From positions 19,354 through 83,353 of the forward strand of contig CALKTH010000036.1 in NCBI GenBank assembly GCA_937997485.1: a stretch of 64,000 nucleotides of DNA, given 5' to 3'. Shown one piece after another: positions 1 to 7,957 of the stretch. The notes beneath the pieces were generated by a model. The model saw nothing but the letters and a program-made list of their open reading frames with translations. It was not told where the DNA came from and ran no database searches. Position 1 is the first letter of the stretch, and every line of letters starts with the position of its first letter. The position numbers and the translations under genes are program-made. The stretch is from an uncultured Acidimicrobiales bacterium (GTDB lineage: Bacteria > Actinomycetota > Acidimicrobiia > Acidimicrobiales > SZUA-35).

Positions 1-906
1 CTCGCCTGCGGTGTCGTGCCCCAGCGACTCTTCGACACCCAGATCGCCGCTGGCTTCCTCGGGATCTCCAGCGGGTCCTTGGCCTCACTGCTCGATCGCT
101 ACCTGAACGTGCACCTCGCAAAAGGAGACCGGCTCACCGATTGGCTCCGTCGGCCACTCACTGAGGATCAGCTGGTCTACGCCGCAGGCGACGTTGACAA
201 TCTGCTCGAGCTGACCGACATTCTGGTCGGCCAGCTGGAGGAGCGGGGGCGCCTGGCCTGGGCCGAGGAAGAATGCCAGCTCCTTCTCGACCGGCCGCGC
301 AACAAGCGCAGTCCCGAAGACGCGGTGAACCGCATCAAGGAGGCTCGCAGCCTCAAAGGGAAGGCGTATCGCGTCGCCACGGCCGTCGCCGCATGGCGTG
401 AAAATCAGGCCTCCACCATCAACGTGCCCGTGCGTCAGGTCATGCCAGACATCGCCGTCGTCGCGGTCGCGCAACAATCGCCGACTTCGAAGACGCAACT
501 CCGCAATATTCGCGGCCTCGACGGTCGACACCTCAAGAACGGTGCAGACGAGGCGGTCTTGGCAGCCGTGCAGGAGGGTCAGAACGCCCCGACCGAGCGG
601 ACGAAGACTCCACGCCTGCCAGATCTGGCCCGAGAACTCCGGCCCGTGGTCACGCTGGTCACTGCCTGGATCAGCCAGTTGGCCCGCGATCATCAGCTGG
701 ATCCAGCGCTGCTGGCCACTCGAGCCGATGTCGAGGGCTTGTTGCGGGAAGATCCAGGCTGTCGTCTGCTCGAAGGTTGGCGGGCTGATCTGGTCGGGGA
801 GCCCATTCGTCAACTTGTGGCCGGCGAAGCTGCGGTGGCCTTCGACGGTGGTGGACGCCTTGTTCTCGAGGCCCGGAGCCGCCAGCCGCTCATTACCGAG
901 CGGTAA
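1..906 (+). CDS. rnd: Ribonuclease D, 3' part (5' end outside the window)
   Basis: The reading frame is open from base 1, so the start lies upstream. RNase D is a 3'-5' exoribonuclease of the DEDDy family that trims tRNA and other structured RNA in the cytoplasm. The visible N-terminal part carries LFDTQIAAGFLG, the second acidic exonuclease block, and YAAGDVDNLLEL, which fits the ExoIII motif with its catalytic Tyr and Asp. After it come an HRDC-like helical region and a second helical C-terminal region, as in full-length RNase D. The first acidic motif is not in the window. The gene is followed by a short protein gene on the same strand. The family call is secure; the exact substrate is not visible. 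Confidence 0.88.
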   Translation, partial: LACGVVPQRLFDTQIAAGFLGISSGSLASLLDRYLNVHLAKGDRLTDWLRRPLTEDQLVYAAGDVDNLLELTDILVGQLEERGRLAWAEEECQLLLDRPRNKRSPEDAVNRIKEARSLKGKAYRVATAVAAWRENQASTINVPVRQVMPDIAVVAVAQQSPTSKTQLRNIRGLDGRHLKNGADEAVLAAVQEGQNAPTERTKTPRLPDLARELRPVVTLVTAWISQLARDHQLDPALLATRADVEGLLREDPGCRLLEGWRADLVGEPIRQLVAGEAAVAFDGGGRLVLEARSRQPLITER

Positions 907-956
907 CGGAGCAAAGAACCTTCCCCGCTGGTTCGCTCAAACGTCCCTCACAGGCT

Positions 957-962
957 TACACT
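957..962 (+). promoter_or_regulatory. Possible -10 element (TACACT) before the small acidic-tail gene
   Basis: TACACT lies 57 nt upstream of the GTG at 1019, in the 112-nt gap after ribonuclease D. The same hexamer occurs in the promoter at 19647. No convincing -35 box is seen at the right distance, so this is only a weak call. Confidence 0.3.
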
Positions 963-1018
963 GAGGAGTCAGAAGCTGTGGGGGAAGCCTGCGGCGAATT
1001 CCATTTCAGGAGTGTCCC

Positions 1019-1192
1019 GTGAAAAAAGGGCGACACCGCCGCTACGAAGAAGCCCGAGCACTGAAGCGATCGAGCCACGACGACATTGAGTCGCTCATGG
1101 AACGCATCGATGAGGACCCGTTCGACTTGCCCGTCACCGCCGAAGCCGCCAGCGCCTTCGACGATGACGATGATGACGAGTACGACGACTGA
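1019..1192 (+). CDS. Small protein with basic N-terminus and acidic tail
   Basis: This 57-residue gene starts with GTG at 1019, with AGGAG (1008-1012) as a well-spaced ribosome binding site. The first 20 residues are rich in Lys, Arg and His (KKGRHRRYEE). The middle has DIESLMERIDEDPFDLP, and the last 11 residues are almost all Asp, Glu and Tyr (DDDDDDEYDD). Such a charge-split protein suggests binding of nucleic acid or a basic partner, but that is inference. I do not recognise a named family. It follows ribonuclease D by 112 nt on the same strand and could be co-transcribed with it or use its own promoter. A hairpin terminator follows at 1255-1285. Confidence 0.72.
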   Translation: MKKGRHRRYEEARALKRSSHDDIESLMERIDEDPFDLPVTAEAASAFDDDDDDEYDD

Positions 1193-1254
1193 CGTTCGCC
1201 GTCCGGCCCGCCGTTGACGCTGGGCCAGACAGACAGCAGCACGAAAGAAGAAAT

Positions 1255-1285
1255 CAGGGCCTCGGGACTCAGTCCCGGGGCCCTG
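1255..1285. terminator. Bidirectional hairpin terminator overlapping the ClC stop codon
   Basis: The arms 1255-1269 and 1271-1285 pair over 15 positions with a single G-T wobble; the inner pairs must open to form the loop. On the plus strand it is followed by TTTCGTT, and on the minus strand by GATTTCTTC. It can therefore end transcription of the small plus-strand gene and of the ClC gene, whose TGA (1271-1269) lies inside the hairpin. Confidence 0.75.
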
Positions 1286-2954
1286 TTTCGTTCAGAATCT
1301 CACCAAACTTCACGATCTCGGATTCGATCACCACGCCGATGAACGTGTTGCTCGAGTCGGTGACCGCGAGCATGTCGGCGTCGGCGTTTTCCATCGCCGC
1401 CACGGCGTCGCGCAACGACCAGCTGGGACTCGCCGTTGGCGCCTCCGCATCGATGACCTCGGCCACGGTGACCTCTTCCCAGCGATCTCGATCCACGGCT
1501 GTGCATGCGTCGACCGAACACAGGCCGAGATACTGGCTTCCGTCGACGACGGGCACGACCCGCTCCCGGCGCCCCAGGGCATGAATCCATACGAACTCGG
1601 AGATCGTGGCGTCGGGCGGGACGGTGAACACGTCGGTAGTCAAGGCCGTGGCCAAGGGCATCGTGAACCGCTCCTCGAGGTGGCCGAGACGCTCGACCTG
1701 CTGTCCGAACGACACCGAGGAACGGCCGGCCACAAGCTGGGAGACGGCAGCGGCGATCAAGGCTGGGACAACCGCCTGCCCCCTCGTTGACTCCGCCACG
1801 AACATCACCGCTGCGATCGGCGTGCGATAGCCGGCGGCGAGGAAAGCGGCCAGACCCAGGATGGGCCAAATCTGCGTGTTCGCCGGCTCGAGTCCTGCCT
1901 GATCGAGCGCGCCAGCCACCAAACGTCCGAGCAGAACGCCTTGCACGGCGAGCGGAATGAAAAGCCCACCGGTTCCGCCAGCACCCACCGTGACCAGCGT
2001 CGAGATGGCTCGGAAAAAGAACAGAATGAAGATCAGTGTGAGCGTGGTCTCACCTTCGGTCAGCCAGGAAACGACGCTGAAGCCAGGACCGAGCGTGAGC
2101 GGCTCGTCGAAGATTCGGTCCGACGCTACGGCGAGAACACCAAGCACCACGCCGCCAGTCACGACGAGCGCCACGGGGGAGTAGCGCTTGGCGATGGTCT
2201 TCGCCTGTCTCACGTTCCAGGCGTACACGCGCCCGCCGAACCCAGCACCGACGCCCAGGGCGATGGCGCCAACAAGTTCAGGGGCGCCGAGACTGCTGCC
2301 AATCACCTGGCCGAGCAGCGGCTCTGGGTGGATAAAGGGCATCGAGATGAACGTCAGGTACGCCGAGGCGGCGGCAACGAGCGAGGGAAGCAACGCTCGA
2401 TGAGCGAGATCGTCTCGATACGGCGCCTCGAGGGCGAACAAAACACCCGTCGCAGGAGCCTGGAAGATCGCGGCAACACCTGCAGCAGCACCAGCGGTGA
2501 GCAGGAGCTTGGCTCCATCCCGACCAAGCCATCGGGAGACCCGCTTGTGCATCTCGAGACCGAAAACCGAACCGGTGTAGATCGACGGGCCCTCGAGACC
2601 GAGTGCGCCGCCGAAGCCGATCGTGCTCATCCCTGCGATCAGCCGAGCGGGAAGCAACCGCAACGGGAGGCTGGGATTGCGATCGTGATACGACGAGATG
2701 TACTCGTCGGAGGTGGAGTTGGAGGCTCCGTTGCCCAACGTGCGAAGCACCAGCGCGGCGATAGCCAAGCCAATCAGCGGAGCGATGGCCTGATAGCGCA
2801 GCGGAAGATCCTCGACGTTGTGGAGAATCAGCTCCACCGTGAGGTATTCGAAGATGGCGACGGCGACGCCGACGAGTACGCCGAGGCCGAGAGACGCCAG
2901 CAAAAGCCGACTTCCCCTGCCTTCGGGCAGCAACGTTCGGAGCCGCTCGATCAC
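1269..2954 (-). CDS. ClC-family chloride channel/transporter with C-terminal CBS pair
   Basis: This 561-residue membrane protein has the ClC fold. GFGGALGLEGP (about residues 113-123) is the GxEGP filter motif with the gating Glu at about 121, and GGTGGLFIP (about 326-334) is the second filter motif. Residues about 430-550 look like two CBS domains, which usually bind adenine nucleotides. In the segment ATGVLFALEAPYR the position of the internal proton glutamate of E. coli ClC (second Glu of LFIIEEM) is Ala, so proton coupling may be lost. The GTG start overlaps the stop of the upstream cysteine-rich gene by 4 nt, so the two are translationally coupled. The hairpin at 1255-1285 ends the unit. 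Confidence 0.9.
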   Translation of the reverse strand: MIERLRTLLPEGRGSRLLLASLGLGVLVGVAVAIFEYLTVELILHNVEDLPLRYQAIAPLIGLAIAALVLRTLGNGASNSTSDEYISSYHDRNPSLPLRLLPARLIAGMSTIGFGGALGLEGPSIYTGSVFGLEMHKRVSRWLGRDGAKLLLTAGAAAGVAAIFQAPATGVLFALEAPYRDDLAHRALLPSLVAAASAYLTFISMPFIHPEPLLGQVIGSSLGAPELVGAIALGVGAGFGGRVYAWNVRQAKTIAKRYSPVALVVTGGVVLGVLAVASDRIFDEPLTLGPGFSVVSWLTEGETTLTLIFILFFFRAISTLVTVGAGGTGGLFIPLAVQGVLLGRLVAGALDQAGLEPANTQIWPILGLAAFLAAGYRTPIAAVMFVAESTRGQAVVPALIAAAVSQLVAGRSSVSFGQQVERLGHLEERFTMPLATALTTDVFTVPPDATISEFVWIHALGRRERVVPVVDGSQYLGLCSVDACTAVDRDRWEEVTVAEVIDAEAPTASPSWSLRDAVAAMENADADMLAVTDSSNTFIGVVIESEIVKFGEILNETGPRD

Positions 2955-3736
2955 GCCGTGCTGGTTCCCCGAGCAGATCCGAGTGTCACGGGCACGGCGC
3001 CGTCGAGGGCATCGGCAATCGCTCGGCGCTCGGCCTCCATGGTCGCCAGCTCAGACGCAAGCTCTTCATAGATGGGGGCGCCGACCAGCTCGATGAGTTC
3101 ATCCCGTGAGGTCTTGTAGACGGGATCGGGGGCGGTGTAGGCCTCGTGCTCCTCAATGCACCACCAGTGGAAGTCCTCGCCACCCCCGCCCCAGTCACGA
3201 CGTTCCCACGCCCGAACGAACACCGTGTCATGGCCGTAGTCGTCCGTGTGGATGTCGAACCGAATCGGCACTTGCCAACAAACGTCCGGCTTCCAGTCGA
3301 GCGGTCGGTGTCCCTTCTGCAGCGCTCCGAGGTGTAGAGCGCAGCCCTTGCCGCCTTCGAACCCGTCTCGATTCAGGAAGATGCAGGCCCCGTCGGCCTT
3401 GCGGGTGACCCAGTCGCCTTCCTTGTTCTTCTTGAACGCCCCGCCCTTCTTTGCGGCGCGCTTGCGGAACTGCCAGTTCGAGTCATCGAGGAGCGCAGCG
3501 GCGGCGGCCACGGTGGAGAGATCTTCTTCGTCAACGAAGTGGGCGCCGTGGACACAACAGCCGAGGGTTTCGGTGTGGTCGGGCTCCTCTTCGATGGAGG
3601 GACAGCCATTGCCGTAGATGCAGTGATAGCCCGACAGCAGGAAGGTGGCGTCGAAGAGATACTGGTCTCCGGCCTCATCGTGCAGCGAGATCCATCGATG
3701 GCCGTCCAACGGGGGGAGGAGCGCTTCGTTGGCCAC
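2951..3736 (-). CDS. Conserved cysteine-rich protein, possible metal- or Fe-S-binding
   Basis: This is a 261-residue soluble protein with no signal peptide. Its cysteines are clustered: HCIYGNGC near residue 40, GCCVHGAHF near 60, GACIFL and KGCALHLGAL near 115-135, DVCW near 150 and WWCIEEHE near 190. Spacing and conserved flanks recall zinc- or iron-chelating proteins such as the YkgJ and DUF3109 groups, but I cannot assign it firmly. The GTG start is preceded by a TAGCCT hexamer exactly 6 nt upstream, suggesting a leaderless transcript. It overlaps the ClC gene by 4 nt and is divergent from the small gene at 3761. A link to ion transport is suggested only by the operon. Confidence 0.72.
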   Translation of the reverse strand: MANEALLPPLDGHRWISLHDEAGDQYLFDATFLLSGYHCIYGNGCPSIEEEPDHTETLGCCVHGAHFVDEEDLSTVAAAAALLDDSNWQFRKRAAKKGGAFKKNKEGDWVTRKADGACIFLNRDGFEGGKGCALHLGALQKGHRPLDWKPDVCWQVPIRFDIHTDDYGHDTVFVRAWERRDWGGGGEDFHWWCIEEHEAYTAPDPVYKTSRDELIELVGAPIYEELASELATMEAERRAIADALDGAVPVTLGSARGTSTA

Positions 3737-3742
3737 TCAGCG

Positions 3743-3752
3743 AGGCTAGCGT
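3743..3752. promoter_or_regulatory. Divergent promoters with overlapping -10 hexamers
   Basis: On the minus strand TAGCCT (3748-3743) lies 6 nt before the GTG at 3736. On the plus strand TAGCGT (3747-3752) lies 8 nt before the ATG at 3761. The hexamers share the central TA. Neither start has a good ribosome binding site. This fits two leaderless promoters that cannot both be occupied at once. Confidence 0.5.
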
Positions 3753-3760
3753 CCTGCCCG

Positions 3761-3946
3761 ATGAGTCAGGAACGAATCGACGATGTTCGCCAGCGCTTGG
3801 AATCGATCGGGGAGGACCTCGTCGACATCGGCATGGATCTTCTTCGAGAGGCCGTCGATCAGGGAGCAACGCAACGCCCACCAGAGGAGAAGAAGCTGGC
3901 GGCTGCTCGTCGTGCCGTCGAGAAAGCGATTCGTTCTCTGGACTGA
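3761..3946 (+). CDS. Small conserved helical protein
   Basis: A 61-residue soluble protein beginning MSQERIDDVRQRLESIGEDL and ending ARRAVEKAIRSLD. It is almost wholly predicted helix with a heptad-like pattern, so a small coiled-coil or helical hairpin is likely. Short proteins of this appearance are common in actinobacteria, but I know no function. A longer reading frame begins at 3539 but lies antisense to the cysteine-rich gene; the ATG at 3761 is preferred because it begins just past the divergent start and has TAGCGT 8 nt upstream. Its stop is 26 nt from the convergent LOG-family gene. Confidence 0.65.
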   Translation: MSQERIDDVRQRLESIGEDLVDIGMDLLREAVDQGATQRPPEEKKLAAARRAVEKAIRSLD

Positions 3947-3971
3947 GGCAGTCTCGATCGCGTTGGAGGGG

Positions 3972-5075
3972 TCAGTCGACCTCGGGCCCGGTGTCGATGT
4001 CGTGCACCATCCCTCGGAGGACCGCTTCGTCCCGACCGCCAAGATCGTTGATGCGGTGGATCATCTCGGTGAGGCGAGCGAACGAGCGATTGTCGAACTG
4101 CAATGACAGGCGGAACAGCGTGAGTTCGTCGTCTTCTCGCTGCTCGGAATCGGTCGCTCCGGCACTCTCGATGGCCCCTTCGGCACAGAGGTCACCGAAC
4201 TCGTCGTTCAGTGCGGCGACATCCGACGCGTCGAGCGGCTGGTTCAGTCGCAAGATCAGCCGCTTTCCGACGTAGCGGAGCGAGTGATACGTGCTGTAGA
4301 AGTGGCAAATGTAGTCCGCTGCCTCTTCCGGGTCGTGCGTGTGGAGGTACAGCGCAGAGTCGGCGGCGCTCACCATGCCGCCCTCTGCCAACTCGTTCTG
4401 CACGAAGGTTTCCCAGCCGCTCCAGTACGTGGAATCTGGGGCATCGAGCAGCACCACGGGGGCCGGATACGTCTTGCCCGTCTGGATCAACGTCAAGAGT
4501 TCAAACGCCTCATCCAGCGTGCCGAAGCCGCCTGGGAACATGGCGAAGGCATCAGCCTCCTTGACGAAGAAGAGCTTTCGGGTGAAGAAGTACTTGAAGC
4601 CCGCGAGTTTCGGGTCACCATCAATGATGTCGACGGCCTTGGCTTCGAACGGCAGCACGATGCTGACGCCGTAGCTGTTCTCGACGCCGGCGCCTTCAAT
4701 CGCTGCCTGCATGATCCCGGGGCCAGCGCCGCTGATCACCATCCACTCTCGCTCCGCCACTGCGGCCGCGAAGGCCGACGCCAACTGATAGTTGGCATCG
4801 TCCGGCTTCGTCCGGGCGGAACCGAAGATCGTGACTTTGGCGCAGTCGGGATCCTGGGCGAACACCTGGTAGCCGTTCAGCATCTCCGCCAATGTTTGCG
4901 ACGCGATCTTCAGATCCAGCCGAGCCACATCGCCAGCGTCCATGTCCAATGCGGTCACGAGAAGACGCCGGATGAGGTCATCGTTTCGGTCGGGCCCAAC
5001 CTTGCCCAGAATCTCGCTCAGCAGCTGGTCGACATCTCCCTCGCCGTAGGTGGATCGTGCTCGAGGTGCGCTCAT
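3972..5075 (-). CDS. LOG-family protein (TIGR00730-like Rossmann fold)
   Basis: A 367-residue cytoplasmic protein. The core holds VTIFGSART, the glycine-rich ISGAGPGIMQAA and PGGFGTLDEAFE, the PGGxGTxxE signature of the LOG (lysine decarboxylase-like) family. Members studied elsewhere release cytokinin-type bases from nucleoside monophosphates or act as nucleotide pyrophosphorylases; the substrate here is unknown. The protein is longer than the roughly 190-residue single-domain LOG enzymes, with about 80 extra residues at the N-terminus and about 100 at the C-terminus, an arrangement I have seen in other actinobacterial members. The ATG overlaps the fbiC stop by 4 nt, so it is the last gene of the HxlR-fbiC-LOG unit. 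Confidence 0.85.
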   Translation of the reverse strand: MSAPRARSTYGEGDVDQLLSEILGKVGPDRNDDLIRRLLVTALDMDAGDVARLDLKIASQTLAEMLNGYQVFAQDPDCAKVTIFGSARTKPDDANYQLASAFAAAVAEREWMVISGAGPGIMQAAIEGAGVENSYGVSIVLPFEAKAVDIIDGDPKLAGFKYFFTRKLFFVKEADAFAMFPGGFGTLDEAFELLTLIQTGKTYPAPVVLLDAPDSTYWSGWETFVQNELAEGGMVSAADSALYLHTHDPEEAADYICHFYSTYHSLRYVGKRLILRLNQPLDASDVAALNDEFGDLCAEGAIESAGATDSEQREDDELTLFRLSLQFDNRSFARLTEMIHRINDLGGRDEAVLRGMVHDIDTGPEVD

Positions 5076-7456
5076 GCCGGGGACAGTACCGCCTCTGGTT
5101 CACCAGCGGACTGCGAGGGTCGGCCGTACAACGTCGTCCGTTGCACGAGTCGTCGACCGAGGGGCTCGACCAGGCGCTGGAAGTCGTCTGGTGTCACGTG
5201 CTGCCCGTGGGAAGCGCCGGCGGCGCGAGAGATGTTCTCGTCCATCAGCGTGCCACCCAGGTCGTTGCAGCCCGCCTGCAGGAGCTGACGCACGCTGTCG
5301 AAGCCGATCTTCACCCAGCCGGACTGAATGTTGTCGATCGTGCCTCGGTAGGCGATTCGAGCCACCGCATGAACGAGCAGATTCTCACGGAACGTCGGGC
5401 CTCGACGGGCCCGCTTTTGCAGATAGATCGGCGAGGCCATGTGCACGAACGGCAGACCAACGAACTCGGTGAATCCACCGGTTTCTTTCTGCAGGTCTCG
5501 GGTCAAGATGAAGTGCTTGGCCCAGTGTTCTGGATGTTCTACCGAGCCGTACATCATCGTGACGTTCGATCGAAGCCCGACCGAGTGGGCGATGCGATGC
5601 GCTTCGAGCCACTCCTCGGTGTTGATCTTGTCGGGGCAGAGGATCTCGCGAACGCCGTCGTCGAGAATCTCTGCGGCGGTACCCGGGAGCGATCGAAGCC
5701 CGGCTTCCATCGCTCGGATCAGATAGTCGGCAAGCGGCTCATCCAGCCGCTTGGCTCCCTCCGTCACCTCCAAGGCCGTGAAGCCGTGGATGTGCATGTC
5801 GGGAGCGGCTTCCTTCACCGCTCGAGCCACGTCGATGTAGTAGTCGCCATCGAAATCCGGGTGAATGCCGCCTTGGAGGCACACCTCGGTTGATCCTTCG
5901 CCGACGGCTTCACGAACGCGGTCCTGCATCTCCTCCAGGGTGAGCAGGTACGGCTTGCCCCGAAGGTTGAGGCTGAGCGGACCCTTCGAGAATCCACAGA
6001 AGCGGCACTTGAACGTGCAGACATTCGTGTAGTTGATGTTGCGGTTGATGACGAACGTGACGTCATCACCAACGATCTCTTTCCGCAGATCGTCTGCCAG
6101 CTTTGCGACGGCCGCCACCTCGGGGCCGCGGGCGCTGAACAGGGAGACGATTTCCTCCTGGCCCACCTCTTGCCCGGCTCGCACGCCGTCGATGACCTCA
6201 CGCACTCGCCCGTGAATGGGCCCGTGGTCAGGATCGATCAGCTCAAGGGGTTTCACGGGCGCACCGGAATACCACTGCGTCGACCGGTCGCCGATCAGGA
6301 TGACGTCGGCGCCATCGTCGCCCTGCTTCACGAACTCAGCCTTCTCGGGGAAGACGGCGCCCGGATCGTCTCGAGCGAGCAGCTCGGAGTCGGCACGGTC
6401 CAGCACCTGGAACCGCATCGGTTCATCCAGGAAGCGCTCGGGTTGCTTCGCGAATTCTGGGTAGATCGTCAGGCGGGGAGCGAGGACATGACCGGCACCT
6501 TCGGTGATCTCGCGCAGGCGGTCCAGCGCTGGCCACGGCCGTTCGGGGTTGACGTGGTCGGCGGTGACGGGCGAAACGCCGCCCCAATCATCGATGCCGG
6601 CATCAAGCAGCACACCGAAGTCGTCGCTCAGATTCGGCGGTGCCTGCAGATGAACGTCGCCAGGCAGGATCAAACGAGCGAGAGCGATGGAGCGCACATA
6701 GGCCTCTTCATCGCATGCCTCGTGCTTCCACATCGCAGTGCCGGCCTTCGGCAGGAAGTTCTGCACGATGACTTCCTGCACGTGACCATGCCGTTCGTGA
6801 CTGGCGGCAATCGCCTCGAGAGCCTCGACGCGGTCAGCCTCGGTGTCGCCGATGCCAACAAGAATGCCGGTGGTGAACGGGATCTGGAGTTCACCGGCTG
6901 CTTCGAGCGTGGCCAGGCGTCGGGCGGGTTCCTTGTCGGGAGCGCCGCGATGAGCATCGAGATCGTCTCGCAACGACTCGATCATCATGCCCTGGCTCGG
7001 TGAGACGGCTCGCAGAGCCCGCAACTCATCTTCGTAGAGGGCGCCCGCATTGGCGTGGGGAAGAAGTCCAGTCTTGTCGAGCACGAGCTGACACATCGCC
7101 GCCAGGTAGTCGACGGTGGACTCATAGCCGTGTTCGGTCAGCCACTCGGCGGCCTGTGGGTACCGAAGCTCCGGGCGCTCGCCGAGCGTGAACAACGCCT
7201 CGTGGCAACCCTGCTTCGCACCCTGGCGAGCGATCTTCACGACCTCCTCCGGAGACAGGAACGGGCTCTCGAGTCGCGCCGGCGGTTGGGCGAAGGTGCA
7301 GTAGCCGCACTTGTCACGACACAACATGGTCAACGGGATGAAGACCTTGGGCGAGTACGTGACGCGGTTGCCAAACAGTTCGTTACGACGAGCCGCTGCT
7401 CGCGTCAGCAACGCAGCAGTCGACAGATCGACAAGGGCGGACGGGGAATCAGACAT
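5072..7456 (-). CDS. fbiC: 7,8-didemethyl-8-hydroxy-5-deazariboflavin synthase (FbiC, CofG-CofH fusion)
   Basis: FbiC makes FO, the deazaflavin core of coenzyme F420, from tyrosine and a ribityl-diaminouracil using two radical SAM centres. Both are visible: CRDKCGYC (Cys 46, 50, 53) in the CofG half and CTFKCRFCGF (near residues 480-487) in the CofH half, each a CxxxCxxC cluster motif. The 794-residue length fits the fused actinobacterial form. The frame runs open to 7588, but the ATG at 7456 gives the usual N-terminus and has AGGCG just upstream; the extra 44 residues are antisense-like sequence inside the HxlR gene. It overlaps the HxlR gene by 8 nt and the LOG gene by 4 nt. Three F420-dependent oxidoreductases later in the window would use the product. 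Confidence 0.95.
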   Translation of the reverse strand: MSDSPSALVDLSTAALLTRAAARRNELFGNRVTYSPKVFIPLTMLCRDKCGYCTFAQPPARLESPFLSPEEVVKIARQGAKQGCHEALFTLGERPELRYPQAAEWLTEHGYESTVDYLAAMCQLVLDKTGLLPHANAGALYEDELRALRAVSPSQGMMIESLRDDLDAHRGAPDKEPARRLATLEAAGELQIPFTTGILVGIGDTEADRVEALEAIAASHERHGHVQEVIVQNFLPKAGTAMWKHEACDEEAYVRSIALARLILPGDVHLQAPPNLSDDFGVLLDAGIDDWGGVSPVTADHVNPERPWPALDRLREITEGAGHVLAPRLTIYPEFAKQPERFLDEPMRFQVLDRADSELLARDDPGAVFPEKAEFVKQGDDGADVILIGDRSTQWYSGAPVKPLELIDPDHGPIHGRVREVIDGVRAGQEVGQEEIVSLFSARGPEVAAVAKLADDLRKEIVGDDVTFVINRNINYTNVCTFKCRFCGFSKGPLSLNLRGKPYLLTLEEMQDRVREAVGEGSTEVCLQGGIHPDFDGDYYIDVARAVKEAAPDMHIHGFTALEVTEGAKRLDEPLADYLIRAMEAGLRSLPGTAAEILDDGVREILCPDKINTEEWLEAHRIAHSVGLRSNVTMMYGSVEHPEHWAKHFILTRDLQKETGGFTEFVGLPFVHMASPIYLQKRARRGPTFRENLLVHAVARIAYRGTIDNIQSGWVKIGFDSVRQLLQAGCNDLGGTLMDENISRAAGASHGQHVTPDDFQRLVEPLGRRLVQRTTLYGRPSQSAGEPEAVLSPA

Positions 7457-7895
7457 CAACGCCTGGCTTTCTGCTTCGGATGTGCCGTGGTGACACAGCT
7501 TCGTCGCATGTGGGACACGAAACTTCCTGGATGAGCGGCGTACCGCAGTGATCGTGGATGAGCACCGTGGGTGGCCCACCCTCGGCATACCAACGATCGC
7601 CCCAGCGCATGAGTGAAATCAGCGCCGGGGACAGATCGGCCCCCTTGGCGGTGAGCCGGTACTCGTAACGGACGGGTCGATCCTGATAGCGCACTCGCTC
7701 GAGGACATCGTGCTCGACCAATCGACGAAGACGGTCGGAGAGCAGATTCTTGGCGATGCCAAGGTCCTCCTGAAACGCGCTGAACCGGTGCACACCTCGA
7801 AAGGCGTCCCGCAGAATCAGCAAACTCCATCGATCACCGATGATCTCCAGGGTTGCCGCAATCGAACAGTCCAACTCTTGTGGTGCGTCTGGCAT
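7449..7895 (-). CDS. HxlR-family transcriptional regulator
   Basis: A 148-residue winged-helix protein. It begins with the HxlR pattern LDCSIAATLEIIGDRWSLLI, where the early Cys and the GDRWSLLILRD segment are typical, followed by RFSAFQEDLGIAKNLLSDRL for the recognition helix and a wing (VRYEYRLTAKG). A C-terminal extension carries Cys and His residues (HDHCGTP, SCPTCDE) that could hold a zinc or respond to oxidants. It is the first gene of a leftward unit with fbiC, overlapping it by 8 nt. An inverted repeat just upstream (7900-7936) is a likely autoregulatory site, so it may control F420 synthesis; that link is inference from position. Confidence 0.88.
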   Translation of the reverse strand: MPDAPQELDCSIAATLEIIGDRWSLLILRDAFRGVHRFSAFQEDLGIAKNLLSDRLRRLVEHDVLERVRYQDRPVRYEYRLTAKGADLSPALISLMRWGDRWYAEGGPPTVLIHDHCGTPLIQEVSCPTCDEAVSPRHIRSRKPGVDV

Positions 7896-7899
7896 CAGG

Positions 7900-7936
7900 G
7901 TTGCAAACCTAAACCGACTCGGTTGCGCTTTGCAAC
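7900..7936. promoter_or_regulatory. Nested inverted repeats, candidate HxlR operator
   Basis: GTTGCAAA (7900-7907) and TTTGCAAC (7929-7936) are perfect 8-nt inverted repeats 21 nt apart. Between them AACCGA (7912-7917) and TCGGTT (7919-7924) form a second perfect palindrome around one base. On the minus strand TAGGTT within this element lies 10 nt before the HxlR ATG, so bound protein would cover the promoter. Confidence 0.55.
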
Positions 7937-7957
7937 TGAGTCGCTTCGCACGTCACG

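Noticed and set aside
1941..3071. 376-codon plus-strand reading frame
   Set aside because: It is antisense to the ClC gene, has no recognisable domain and an Arg/Glu/Gly-rich composition typical of shadow frames in GC-rich DNA.
7457..7588. 44-residue N-terminal extension of FbiC
   Set aside because: It is read over the HxlR gene in another frame and is absent from the family; ATG 7456 has a ribosome site.
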